Notes: generated from the sequence alone by a model not told the origin. A DNA stretch of 16,092 nt from Lachnospiraceae bacterium UBA7202 (GCA_002490705.1 DKUO01000013.1:1-16092); one strand, 5' to 3'. Numbered from the stretch's first letter, positions 1 through 6,348 are shown. Translations and numbers: made by a program.

Positions 1-98
1 GCGAACCCCTTCAAAGAATTGCGCCACCTCACACTGCGCCCACCTGCAAGGCAGACCGCGTAAATATTATACACTACACGTTTTCGTCTTGCAAGCGG

Positions 99-146
99 CG
101 CATTGAGCAACTAGAAAGGAAACGCATTGAGCAACTAGAAAGGAAA
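99..146 (+). repeat. 24-bp tandem duplication carrying a ribosome binding site
   Basis: Two exact 24-bp copies (99-122 and 123-146), each containing AGAAAGGAAA, lie just before the ATG at 157. Only the second copy is positioned to serve as the Shine-Dalgarno of the downstream gene. The unit is a multiple of three and reads RIEQLERK twice in one frame. That frame is open from the window edge but shows no start codon, so I do not call it a gene. Confidence 0.85.
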
Positions 147-156
147 CGATTGAAAT

Positions 157-450
157 ATGGGAAAAATTTTAGATGCGTTTGTAGACGACCAACTCCATGT
201 AACTCCCGTAACCGAAAAAAGAACGAGCCACCACCAGTATCTTTGTGAGCAGGTGGAAATACTCCAAAACAAACTGGAAAAAAAGCTGAATGCCGAGGAC
301 AGGGAACTGTTACAAAAGCTTGCGGACACATACTTTGACGAAAGCTGTTGTGATGTGCATAACAGCTTTGTCAGAGGGTATAGATTAGGTGTTTTAATGA
401 CTATGGAGGTGTTTTCGGGACAGGACAGTTTTTTAGGAAATGATGAATAA
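157..450 (+). CDS. Small DUF6809-like protein
   Basis: This 97-residue protein of unknown function has a charged helical middle (about residues 28-55, QVEILQNKLEKKL) and a C-terminal motif FVRGYRLGVLMTMEVF (about 71-86). That motif resembles the conserved end of the DUF6809 family, which is common in Lachnospiraceae and their mobile elements. There is no signal peptide, membrane segment or cysteine motif suggesting an enzyme. The ATG follows an AAGGAAA sequence inside the second copy of a 24-bp tandem repeat. It is convergent with the BlaI-like gene and lies on the host side of the integration junction. The family assignment is from memory of the motif; the function is unknown. Confidence 0.75.
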   Translation: MGKILDAFVDDQLHVTPVTEKRTSHHQYLCEQVEILQNKLEKKLNAEDRELLQKLADTYFDESCCDVHNSFVRGYRLGVLMTMEVFSGQDSFLGNDE

Positions 451-535
451 ACTGAATATCAGTATTTATGGTGGCGGCTTATCCTAACGGAAAATCAGCC
501 ACCTCTGTCACCGAAATACAAATACCCATTAAACG

Positions 536-862
536 TTAGAACCCGTCTGTTTTCAGTGATGCAAGAAACGCCTCCACGCTTCCCTGATGCCAGAACGCAA
601 TAAACTGCTCCGCCGCCTCCCTCACATAATCCTCCTGCGGCACCAAAATCCGATAGTAAAACACTCTGCCCTGTCTGTGGCTCTCCAAATAGCCTTTTCT
701 CACAAGCCTTGCCAAAAAGGTAGAAACCGTCTGCGGTTTCCAGTCCTTGTGATAAGTCTCATTGACGCTTTGTGTAATCTCCATCAGGCCAAGCTCTTTC
801 TCCGCATCCCACACTGTTTTCATGACCAGCTGTTCACATGCCGTTAAACTTTTAATCTGCAT
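536..862 (-). CDS. BlaI/MecI-family transcriptional repressor
   Basis: This 108-residue winged-helix DNA-binding protein is of the BlaI/MecI/CopY family. These dimeric repressors of beta-lactam or copper-stress genes are relieved by proteolysis or by metal. The N-terminal half shows the family signature: an opening LTACEQLVMKTVWD, then WKPQTVSTFLARLVRKGYL (recognition helix and wing, about residues 41-59) and a wing RVFYYRILV. The C-terminal helix contains EQFIAFW, where family members dimerise. Length is slightly below the usual 120-130. The ATG has an AAGGAGTG ribosome site. A partner blaR1-type sensor protease would normally follow downstream; instead there is a convergent small gene, so this is a solitary regulator. 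A palindrome in its upstream region (906-918) may be its own operator. Confidence 0.88.
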   Translation of the reverse strand: MQIKSLTACEQLVMKTVWDAEKELGLMEITQSVNETYHKDWKPQTVSTFLARLVRKGYLESHRQGRVFYYRILVPQEDYVREAAEQFIAFWHQGSVEAFLASLKTDGF

Positions 863-905
863 AATTTCACTCCTTGTTATTTCCTCTGCGGCTATTATAT
901 TTTAT

Positions 906-918
906 TATTCGTAGAATA
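906..918. promoter_or_regulatory. Candidate operator palindrome upstream of the BlaI-like gene
   Basis: TATTC-GTA-GAATA is a perfect 5-bp-arm inverted repeat in the AT-rich 140-bp gap between the BlaI-like gene and the MATE fragment. It sits 44 bp upstream of the repressor's start, a sensible place for autorepression, and could also act on the divergent MATE gene. It does not closely match a BlaI box I know, so the assignment is inference. Confidence 0.35.
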
Positions 919-1003
919 GCAAGCGATAATTCCATCAAATTCAACGAGCGCTAAACTAGAAGTTGAATTTCGAGTTGCAGAAGCATTGGGAATCCTGTAA
1001 AAT

Positions 1004-1189
1004 ATGGGAATGAGACTTTTAGAAAAAACACGGCACAAATTCATAGGAGACAAAACTTTTTACAGGATGGTGCTCGCCATCGCCGTACCCATTATGATTC
1101 AGAACGGTATCACAAACTTTGTGGGCCTTTTAGACAACATCATGATCGGGCAGATCGGCACGCCGATAGGAATAAAATATAGAATATAA
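1004..1189 (+). pseudogene. 5' fragment of a MATE-family multidrug efflux gene, cut by element integration
   Basis: The first ~53 codons are a good MATE (DinF/NorM-type) N-terminus: an FYRMVLAIAVPIMIQNGI helix, then NFVGLLDNIMIGQIGT, the typical end of transmembrane helix 1 and the following loop. Family members are about 440-460 residues; here the reading frame leaves the family after GQIGT (about position 1162) and stops at 1187-1189 in non-homologous sequence. The serine integrase gene ends only 3 bp beyond, on the other strand. This is therefore the left attachment junction, and the chimeric tail is element DNA. The ATG at 1004 directly follows an in-frame TAA and has no clear Shine-Dalgarno; the ATG at 1010 is an alternative. 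The rest of the transporter should lie beyond the far end of the element, outside this window. Confidence 0.8.
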
Positions 1190-1192
1190 ACA

Positions 1193-2752
1193 TCAAAAAA
1201 TAATATGCAGGGTTTTATCATCTAAAATACATTTCTTGACGATCTTGCGGACCAATTCGTTTTTCGCAGTATACTCTATAGAATCGAAGTTATCAAGCAA
1301 AAAACAGATATTTGAATAAATTTCCTGCTCGGTCTCCTGAATCGTTTTGGCATTGCGTTCACGCGTCTGCGCTTGTCGCAGGCTGGTTTCGAGGTTTCGC
1401 ATGGTCTTATCCAGCTCTTCGATTTTGGTCACGATATGGGAAGCGGCAGGGGAATCCATAGCTGCTGTAAGAGCGTTGGTCAGATTATCTATGGCTTCCT
1501 GAGTCTGCTTTAACTCCGCGTTGATGGAGGAGATACTTCGCAGAGAGCCGTCTGATTCGTCCGAATGGAGCTTAAAACCATCGGGATTAAAACGGATGCG
1601 CCGGAGCTGTTTCAGGAAAGCATCTTCCACCTCTTCTATACGGATATAGCCGGTGTTACATTTGCTCTTTCCCTGTCTGGCCATATCGGTGCAGTAATAG
1701 TAGGAAAAGCGGATTCCGTTTTTTATGTAGGTACGGATGTCCATTCTGGCGCCGCATTTGCACCGTATGACGCCCTTTAAAATGCCGCAGTCATGTTTTG
1801 CGGTGCGGATCATTTTATGGAGTCCCAGATGATTCTGTGCGGTAATCCAGTCCGCAGCGGGGATTACATAGTCGTGGATACCAATGGCAATGGTCCAGTT
1901 GGTCGCATTCTGCCTTTTTTGGGACTGCGTATCTGTCTTTGTTTTCCCATAGCCGATCAAGCCCTTTGTGCCGTCGAAGAGTACAGGATCAGGAAGTGAA
2001 CACCCGCGGTCTTGAAAAAAATAATATGCCTCCATACTGTTCTGACAGTAGACGGGATTAGTAAGGATGCCATAAATTTGTGATGTATTCAAGAATTTGC
2101 CAGTCTGGCTCTTGATGCCGTGATCCCGGCAATACCTTTCGATTCTTGTTATGGGATAGCCGTCCAGGATCAGATCATACAGCTTCTTTACGAGCCATAC
2201 AGTATCTTTATCCACGACGAGATAAGAATGTTCCTTTTCGCCGATCTGGCGGCGCACGGAAGTCATTCCGGTGGGGAGTTTTCCACCGGTCCATTTGCCG
2301 GAAGCACCGAGAGCCTTCATATTGTCGGTGACACGTTCGGACGTGTTTTCCCGCTCAAGCTGGGCGAAAGCGGCCAGAATGTACATAACCGTGCGGCCCA
2401 TGGGCGTTGTGGTGTCAAAGGACTCTTTTACAGATACAAAAGAGACGTTATGCTGTTGAAATACATCGTACATGGCAGAAAATTCCTGCACGTTACGGCT
2501 GATTCGGTCCAGCTTGTAGACCATGACGACGTCAAGCACATTGTTCCGCACATCCTCCATCAATTCCTGAAAACTGGGGCGGTTCATATTTTTGCCGGAG
2601 AATCCTTCGTCTTTGTCATAGATTCGGAAATCGAGATCCTGATCCTTAAAAATAATGGCCGCATAGTCTTTGCAGAGCTGAACTTGTACCGAAACGGAGT
2701 CGCTGTTATCGCGGTATACAGACTTTCGTGGGTAGATTCCAATGGTGAGCAT
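1193..2752 (-). CDS. int: Large serine recombinase (phage integrase)
   Basis: This 519-residue serine integrase catalyses attP x attB recombination through a phosphoserine intermediate. The N-terminal resolvase domain (about 1-150) has the nucleophile S11 in IYPRKS, the active-site arginines of YKLDRISR (R83, R86), and the LAAFAQLERENTSERV start of the long E-helix. The recombinase domain (about 160-300) is followed by a zinc ribbon with C331, C333, C354 and C365. A coiled-coil arm (about 408-470, ELKQTQEAIDNLTNAL through AQTRERNAKT) is the segment that controls direction of recombination in this family. Length is normal and the gene appears intact. A proline at position 8, before the catalytic RKS, is slightly unusual (often S, A or V). 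The start is supported by AGGAGG eight bases upstream. The gene ends 3 bp from the chimeric MATE frame, as expected for an integrase beside its attachment site. Confidence 0.97.
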   Translation of the reverse strand: MLTIGIYPRKSVYRDNSDSVSVQVQLCKDYAAIIFKDQDLDFRIYDKDEGFSGKNMNRPSFQELMEDVRNNVLDVVMVYKLDRISRNVQEFSAMYDVFQQHNVSFVSVKESFDTTTPMGRTVMYILAAFAQLERENTSERVTDNMKALGASGKWTGGKLPTGMTSVRRQIGEKEHSYLVVDKDTVWLVKKLYDLILDGYPITRIERYCRDHGIKSQTGKFLNTSQIYGILTNPVYCQNSMEAYYFFQDRGCSLPDPVLFDGTKGLIGYGKTKTDTQSQKRQNATNWTIAIGIHDYVIPAADWITAQNHLGLHKMIRTAKHDCGILKGVIRCKCGARMDIRTYIKNGIRFSYYYCTDMARQGKSKCNTGYIRIEEVEDAFLKQLRRIRFNPDGFKLHSDESDGSLRSISSINAELKQTQEAIDNLTNALTAAMDSPAASHIVTKIEELDKTMRNLETSLRQAQTRERNAKTIQETEQEIYSNICFLLDNFDSIEYTAKNELVRKIVKKCILDDKTLHIIF

Positions 2753-2920
2753 GATATCATCCTCCTGTACATCATACGGGTAGCAGGGCGTAAAAATGCC
2801 CGGAGCTTGTGTTTTTGCCGGGAAAATGATATAATATCGCTTGTCGAAGGTGAATTATATCGGGTTTCCCGGTATGGTTCCGAGCCGCTCCGGTGTTGAT
2901 AGCATCGGGGCGGTTATAAT

Positions 2921-3139
2921 TTATAGGAATAATCCAATAATTTGAGCTATGCTTCCTACAAAGATCAGGGCAGTTCCGATGAAAACTTTTTTTTGATCTT
3001 TTTGAAAACGCTCTTGTTCACTATCATCATATCCGGCGGTTCCTACATCCTTTGGCTTTGTACCAAGAATCGACCAGAGGCTAAATACGGTGCCGATCAG
3101 GACGAGGACAATACCGATTGCGCTTAAAAGTTTACTCAT
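2921..3139 (-). CDS. Small two-helix membrane protein, translationally coupled to the DUF4041/GIY-YIG gene
   Basis: This 72-residue protein has two hydrophobic helices: residues about 4-26 (LLSAIGIVLVLIGTVFSLWSI) and about 52-72 (VFIGTALIFVGSIAQIIGLFL). They are joined by a charged loop rich in D, E, K and Q. No family is recognised. Its ATG overlaps the end of the upstream DUF4041/GIY-YIG gene by 8 bp (ATGAGTAA), so the two are almost certainly co-translated and may work together at the membrane. The 168 bp between its stop and the integrase start hold short GC-rich inverted repeats but no convincing terminator, so read-through into the integrase is possible. Confidence 0.8.
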   Translation of the reverse strand: MSKLLSAIGIVLVLIGTVFSLWSILGTKPKDVGTAGYDDSEQERFQKDQKKVFIGTALIFVGSIAQIIGLFL

Positions 3140-4541
3140 TTAAAGTGGAATCTGCCCTTTCCGAGGATAAAATATTTAATGTTTGCCGATATTCTGTTGC
3201 AAGAGGTATCTTAGTAAATTCTACTGTATTATTGAAATTTTCTTTTACAAATTGCTCAATTTCATCCAAAGTAATATTAAAAAATTCTTTGCGAAGATTC
3301 ACTCTATTTACGCTCTGCTTTTCAAAATGTTGATGGAGAATTGTTTCCAGAGCAGGGGCATCATCAGCAAAAATCATTGCATGAACATCAAATTCAAAAG
3401 GGACAGAAGCACTACTTAATTCTTTAATGCGATCCATTGGTTCAAGACGCCGAGTCATTCCAATTTTATATATGTTTTCGCCAAATGATCCAATATTAGA
3501 TATAACATAAACAAAACCTGCTTTAGCATTGGCTTCACGTTCCAAAACGGTTTCCTTTGCTAGTTCTAATTCTTTTAACTTATCTTCAAGTTCCTTAATT
3601 TTGTCGATATAGAGCTGCTTTTCAGCATCATTTTGAGATTTTTGCATGTAAGTCATAAGTTTATTGACTTCTTTGGAACATTGTGCTTGATCTTTTTCGA
3701 TTTTAGCCTTTTGGGCTTCTATTTCTCGTCGAATCTTTTCCTCTTCGAGCATTTGTTCTTTAATAGCCTTTTGTAGTTCATGCTCTTGTTCGCGCTTTAT
3801 TTCAGCAGTATACACTAAATTCAATTCTTCGAGTTTAAGCTCTAAAAGTTCTTTTTGAAGGCTGATGCCATCTACAGAAAAAATTTTATTTAATGTCTCG
3901 TAAGATTTTGTAATCTTACTTCTCATAGTATCAATATTTTTGCCAGAAACACTCATAAGTATATTGTCGCATTCTGAGTTAAAGCAACGGAGAATTTGTT
4001 TTATATTATCATTAATCATTTTTTTAGAACCATCGGAATCAATAAATACTGCCCTGTCAGATTTAATCAGTTCCTTTTCATCATTTCTTATCATAGCAAG
4101 TTTATTTTTACAGTCCTCGGAACTGAGGGCATCATACTCAGAGAAGTCATAGTGGGCAATCAATATTGCCGATTGGAATGAAGACAATTCTTGTTCGGCT
4201 TCTTTAATTTGCGATTGAATGGAATTTAAAATTTGTTTTTGCTCTGCTTCTTTCTGAAGAAAAGTATTATTAAATTCTTGGTTTCGTCGCTTATATTCAT
4301 GTTCAAGATCTTCTTGCTTTTCACTGTATTCATGTTGAAGATTGGCTATATTTTCGTCAATGGATTCACAAGTTCCATATTTTTTAATATAGGGTTTGAA
4401 GAAAAAGAATTGCAAAATCGTTAAAATTATACCTAAAAATATAAAAAAATAATGAAAGTATGACAATACAAAGATAATTCCAATAAACCATGTATGTAAA
4501 TAAAATTTGGACTTAAATGCAACTTGTATTGATTTTTTCAT
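3132..4541 (-). CDS. Membrane-anchored DUF4041 protein with C-terminal GIY-YIG-like (T5orf172/MUG113) domain
   Basis: The product is 469 residues from the chosen start. In order: a hydrophobic hairpin (about 15-48) likely anchoring it in the membrane; a coiled coil (about 62-112); a central DUF4041-like region (about 115-235); a long charged coiled coil (about 240-335, with EKIRREIEAQKAKIEKDQAQ); and a GIY-YIG-fold domain of the T5orf172/MUG113 type (about 343-440). In that last domain FVYVIS, IYKIGMTRR, ALETILHQHF and NLRKEFF match the tyrosine, arginine, glutamate and asparagine positions of the GIY-YIG fold, so it may be an active nuclease. An in-frame ATG at 4557-4559 would add six residues, but the GAGGAGG Shine-Dalgarno lies inside that extension and points to the ATG at 4541. 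The gene is clearly more AT-rich than the early genes, suggesting separate acquisition. Its place between repressor and integrase is where temperate phages often carry exclusion genes; a defence role is inference. Confidence 0.88.
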   Translation of the reverse strand: MKKSIQVAFKSKFYLHTWFIGIIFVLSYFHYFFIFLGIILTILQFFFFKPYIKKYGTCESIDENIANLQHEYSEKQEDLEHEYKRRNQEFNNTFLQKEAEQKQILNSIQSQIKEAEQELSSFQSAILIAHYDFSEYDALSSEDCKNKLAMIRNDEKELIKSDRAVFIDSDGSKKMINDNIKQILRCFNSECDNILMSVSGKNIDTMRSKITKSYETLNKIFSVDGISLQKELLELKLEELNLVYTAEIKREQEHELQKAIKEQMLEEEKIRREIEAQKAKIEKDQAQCSKEVNKLMTYMQKSQNDAEKQLYIDKIKELEDKLKELELAKETVLEREANAKAGFVYVISNIGSFGENIYKIGMTRRLEPMDRIKELSSASVPFEFDVHAMIFADDAPALETILHQHFEKQSVNRVNLRKEFFNITLDEIEQFVKENFNNTVEFTKIPLATEYRQTLNILSSERADSTLNE

Positions 4542-4596
4542 AATAGAAAACCTCCTCATTGGAATATAAATGTGTAGAATATTAATAGGAAAAATA

Positions 4597-5343
4597 TTAA
4601 GTTTCTGATGTCAGTCGATCAACGACCCTCCCCATACACAGAGATTCTTCGGTTAGTGGGACATCACCATATCCTTTATTTAAGGAAATCAGTTTGCCCT
4701 CCCCTAATTTTTTAACATATGCCTGTCCATTTACATTAAAGATACCGATTTCACCAACATTTATTTCGCATGTGGGTTCTATCAGTAGAATATCTTTGTC
4801 ATGATATCTGGGCTCCATGCTGTGGCCATTCACTTTTACTGCGTAGGCAACACGGTGATATTTTTGGAGGTCAGGAACCGTAATTCGCTCTGAATACACA
4901 TCGTCAAAGATTACTTCGCCGGCACCGGCAGAGACGCTGTGGAAATATTTCAGTATGCGACCTTGTGAGGCCGGGTCAGTGGCTTCAATGATGGTAGAAA
5001 CCGCCTGCTCGATCTGCTTTACACGTTCTGTTTCTCGATCCAATATGTAAGTTACAGTTTCCTGTCCGTATTGGTCAAGATTGCGGTATCTCTTTATCAT
5101 ATTATATTCAGCTAAAGATACATCATTTTTCTTTTGGGGAAGCTTTACGGCATCTTGAAAGAGATAATTAGCATCTACATTGAGTGCTTCCATTAGTTTA
5201 TAAATGATTTGTTCTTTTGGGTGACTGGTTTCTTTTTCATAATTTGTTATGGCAGAGCCAGTAACACCAACGATATTTCCCAATTCTGTTTGAGTTAGTC
5301 CAAGACGCTCTCGTGCTTCTTTAATTCGATAACCTATACCCAT
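4597..5343 (-). CDS. LexA/CI-type phage repressor (XRE HTH + S24 self-cleaving domain)
   Basis: This 248-residue lysogeny repressor has an N-terminal XRE helix-turn-helix (residues about 5-62; LTQTELGNIVGVTGSAITNYEKE) that should bind the 15-bp operators in the adjacent divergent region. A linker with a probable Ala-Gly self-cleavage site (SAGAG, residues 138-142) leads to a C-terminal S24 peptidase domain. That domain has catalytic S175 in GHSMEP and a lysine (K211/K212) in AYVKKLG. Such proteins cleave themselves on RecA activation during the SOS response, which induces the prophage. All key residues are present, so the element should be SOS-inducible. The start has GAGGAGG seven bases upstream. 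A minus-strand promoter at 5372-5400, with an operator in its spacer, suggests autoregulation. The following DUF4041 gene lies 55 bp downstream with no visible terminator between, so it is probably co-expressed in the lysogen. Confidence 0.95.
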   Translation of the reverse strand: MGIGYRIKEARERLGLTQTELGNIVGVTGSAITNYEKETSHPKEQIIYKLMEALNVDANYLFQDAVKLPQKKNDVSLAEYNMIKRYRNLDQYGQETVTYILDRETERVKQIEQAVSTIIEATDPASQGRILKYFHSVSAGAGEVIFDDVYSERITVPDLQKYHRVAYAVKVNGHSMEPRYHDKDILLIEPTCEINVGEIGIFNVNGQAYVKKLGEGKLISLNKGYGDVPLTEESLCMGRVVDRLTSET

Positions 5344-5371
5344 AACCGTTCCTCCTCAATTATGTATAAAC

Positions 5372-5400
5372 ACTATAACTCAAAAATCTTTAAAAGTAAA
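5372..5400 (-). promoter_or_regulatory. Repressor-side promoter (PRM-like)
   Basis: On the minus strand a TATAGT -10 (plus-strand 5372-5377) lies 17 bp from a TTTACT -35 (5395-5400). It faces the repressor gene, whose Shine-Dalgarno and ATG follow at about 30 bp. The 17-bp spacer contains the weakest operator copy (5379-5393), so repressor or Cro binding would block or modulate this promoter. Confidence 0.7.
5379..5393. promoter_or_regulatory. Operator copy 1 (weak)
   Basis: CTCAAAAATCTTTAA matches the perfect operator (5471-5485) at 11 of 15 positions. It sits inside the spacer of the repressor-side promoter, 30 bp from copy 2. Confidence 0.55.
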
Positions 5401-5408
5401 TACAAAAA

Positions 5409-5423
5409 CTAAAGAAATTTTAG
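5409..5423. promoter_or_regulatory. Operator copy 2
   Basis: CTAAAGAAATTTTAG matches the perfect operator at 14 of 15 positions and is preceded by the same AA. It lies between the two divergent promoters, 31 bp from copy 3. Confidence 0.82.
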
Positions 5424-5432
5424 AAAATGGTA

Positions 5433-5461
5433 TTGACAACTAAAGAAACTTGATGTATTGT
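5433..5461 (+). promoter_or_regulatory. Early promoter (PR-like)
   Basis: A perfect TTGACA -35 (5433-5438) is followed after 17 bp by TATTGT (5456-5461) as -10. It points to the Cro-like gene, with initiation expected near 5468 at the edge of operator copy 4. Operator copy 3 fills the spacer, so bound repressor would exclude RNA polymerase. A further inverted repeat, GTATT-GTGA-AATAC (5455-5468), overlaps the -10. Confidence 0.8.
5440..5454. promoter_or_regulatory. Operator copy 3
   Basis: CTAAAGAAACTTGAT matches the perfect operator at 13 of 15 positions, with the left arm intact and the right arm degraded. It lies entirely between the -35 and -10 of the early promoter. Confidence 0.82.
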
Positions 5462-5470
5462 GAAATACAA

Positions 5471-5485
5471 CTAAAGAAACTTTAG
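5471..5485. promoter_or_regulatory. Operator copy 4 (perfect inverted repeat)
   Basis: CTAAAG-AAA-CTTTAG is a perfect inverted repeat with 6-bp arms. It lies at or just after the expected start of early transcription and 5 bp before the GGAGG of the Cro-like gene. It is 31 bp from copy 3 and is the likely strongest site. Confidence 0.85.
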
Positions 5486-5501
5486 GATTGGAGGTGAAAA
5501 C

Positions 5502-5726
5502 TTGAATTCCATTGTAGCACCGAATGTAGAAAAAATTATTACAAGAAAGTGCTTGAAACAGAGTGCAGTAGCAGAAAAGGCTGGGTATTCAAAGCAGCAG
5601 TTTAATGACATGCTGAGGGGAAGAAAGGTCATACGGGATTTAGATGTCCTGAAAATAATGATTGCCCTTGATGTAGATGCGAACGAGCTGTTTAAGGTTG
5701 ATGATCAGGAGACGGATAGGAGGTGA
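5502..5726 (+). CDS. Cro-like small HTH regulator (TTG start)
   Basis: This 74-residue XRE-type helix-turn-helix protein consists of little more than the DNA-binding domain (about 8-66; KQSAVAEKAGYSKQQFNDMLRG). It is the first gene rightward of the divergent operators, the position of Cro. Its LDVDANELF resembles LNVDANYLF in the repressor, consistent with related domains reading the same operator. The TTG start at 5502 is chosen because GGAGGTGA (5490-5497) sits five bases before it and no ATG fits; a weak start codon keeps the yield low, as is useful for a switch protein. The stop overlaps the ribosome site of the next gene, suggesting coupling. Confidence 0.88.
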   Translation: MNSIVAPNVEKIITRKCLKQSAVAEKAGYSKQQFNDMLRGRKVIRDLDVLKIMIALDVDANELFKVDDQETDRR

Positions 5727-5731
5727 GAGTG

Positions 5732-6046
5732 ATGAGAAAAAACAAAATGGACATAAGACATGTTGCAAATGATAGAGAAAATGGAATTTATGTTCAGACG
5801 GATATTTTAGAACAAACCATTACAATCGGCAGAGGTCTTAAAAAAAGGAAGTTTACATTATGGGAAGCAGAGCGTTTGGAATTCCTGCTTAAAAGACAAC
5901 TCGATAGATTGCAGGGTAATTATCCAAAGGAAACAGACAGAGACGAAGATGAGTTTTTGATTTGTCCGCATTGTGGGATAACAGAAAAATGCACATCAAA
6001 TTTTTGCGGGAATTGCGGATGTGATTTAAGCAGTGCCAAAAAGTAG
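5732..6046 (+). CDS. Small protein with C-terminal zinc ribbon
   Basis: This 104-residue protein is of unrecognised family. The N-terminal ~70 residues (MDIRHVANDRENGIYVQTDI and a basic helix ERLEFLLKRQLDRL) look like a small alpha/beta fold. The C-terminus carries CPHCG (about 79-83) and a second CGNCG pair (about 92-96), a zinc-ribbon pattern common in small nucleic-acid-associated phage proteins. A GTG at 5723 would add three residues but would overlap the Shine-Dalgarno; GGAGG (5719-5723) eight bases before the ATG at 5732 fixes the start. The stop codon lies in the loop of a strong hairpin (6028-6060). Function unknown. Confidence 0.78.
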   Translation: MRKNKMDIRHVANDRENGIYVQTDILEQTITIGRGLKKRKFTLWEAERLEFLLKRQLDRLQGNYPKETDRDEDEFLICPHCGITEKCTSNFCGNCGCDLSSAKK

Positions 6047-6060
6047 AAATGGCACTGCTT
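6028..6060. terminator. Hairpin between convergent genes (possible bidirectional transcription end)
   Basis: AAGCAGTGCCA (6028-6038) pairs perfectly with TGGCACTGCTT (6050-6060), an 11-bp stem around an 11-nt loop holding the stop codon of the preceding gene. There is no T-tract on either strand, so it is not a classical intrinsic terminator; it may slow polymerase or protect RNA ends. A second perfect palindrome, GCAATC-AG-GATTGC (6068-6081), follows at once and covers the stop of the minus-strand gene. Confidence 0.5.
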
Positions 6061-6071
6061 GAGTGGAGCAA

Positions 6072-6293
6072 TCAGGATTGCCTGTCAACCGTTGCGCCAA
6101 AAGTAGTAAAAGAGCCACATTTGTTACAACGTTTTTGTGTTTGATTGGGAATCATAACATGATATTCGGTGCAGTTGGGATTAGTGCAGTGATTGGTTGA
6201 TGGTGCTGGAGACGTTGATCTGCTTTTTCCACATTCAAAGCAAAATACTTCATTATCATCATTTTCAGTATTGCAATAGTTACATGTCCACAT
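6072..6293 (-). CDS. Small protein with RanBP2-type zinc finger and second Cys4 motif
   Basis: The 73-residue protein begins MWTCNYC. Residues 2-21 fit the RanBP2 zinc-finger spacing exactly: W-x-C-x2-C-x3-N-x6-C-x2-C. A second Cys cluster follows (HCTNPNC about 36-41, CNKCG about 56-60). RanBP2-type fingers bind single-stranded RNA or protein partners in other organisms; the role here is unknown. The gene runs against its early-gene neighbours, with AAGGAGA ten bases before its ATG. It may therefore be expressed in the lysogen, or produce RNA antisense to early transcripts. It could instead be a plain double zinc-ribbon protein. Confidence 0.75.
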   Translation of the reverse strand: MWTCNYCNTENDDNEVFCFECGKSRSTSPAPSTNHCTNPNCTEYHVMIPNQTQKRCNKCGSFTTFGATVDRQS

Positions 6294-6348
6294 AATGGCC
6301 TAATCTCCTTTCTTATATACTCGGCTATTGCAGTAGCCTGTAGGGAGA

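Noticed and set aside
74..331. Minus-strand frame with repeated FLSSCSMR, over the 24-bp repeat
   Set aside because: It is antisense to the DUF6809-like gene, and the repeat in the peptide merely reflects the DNA duplication.
451..535. Terminator between the DUF6809-like and BlaI-like genes
   Set aside because: GGTGGC and GCCACC could pair over a 22-nt loop but no T-tract follows on either strand.
920..1000. Frame ending ...KLEVEFRVAEALGIL and TAA just before the MATE start
   Set aside because: It looks protein-like but is only about 27 codons from the previous stop, has no start with a ribosome site, and may be chance or an unidentifiable gene remnant.
2120..2899. 259-codon open frame on the plus strand
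   Set aside because: It lies opposite the serine integrase, whose motifs are unmistakable; the peptide has no recognisable family and no ribosome site.
2753..2920. Terminator or promoter between the small membrane gene and the integrase
   Set aside because: There are short inverted repeats (CGGGTTTCCCG) and AT boxes on both strands, but no stem with T-tract and no convincing promoter pair on the minus strand.
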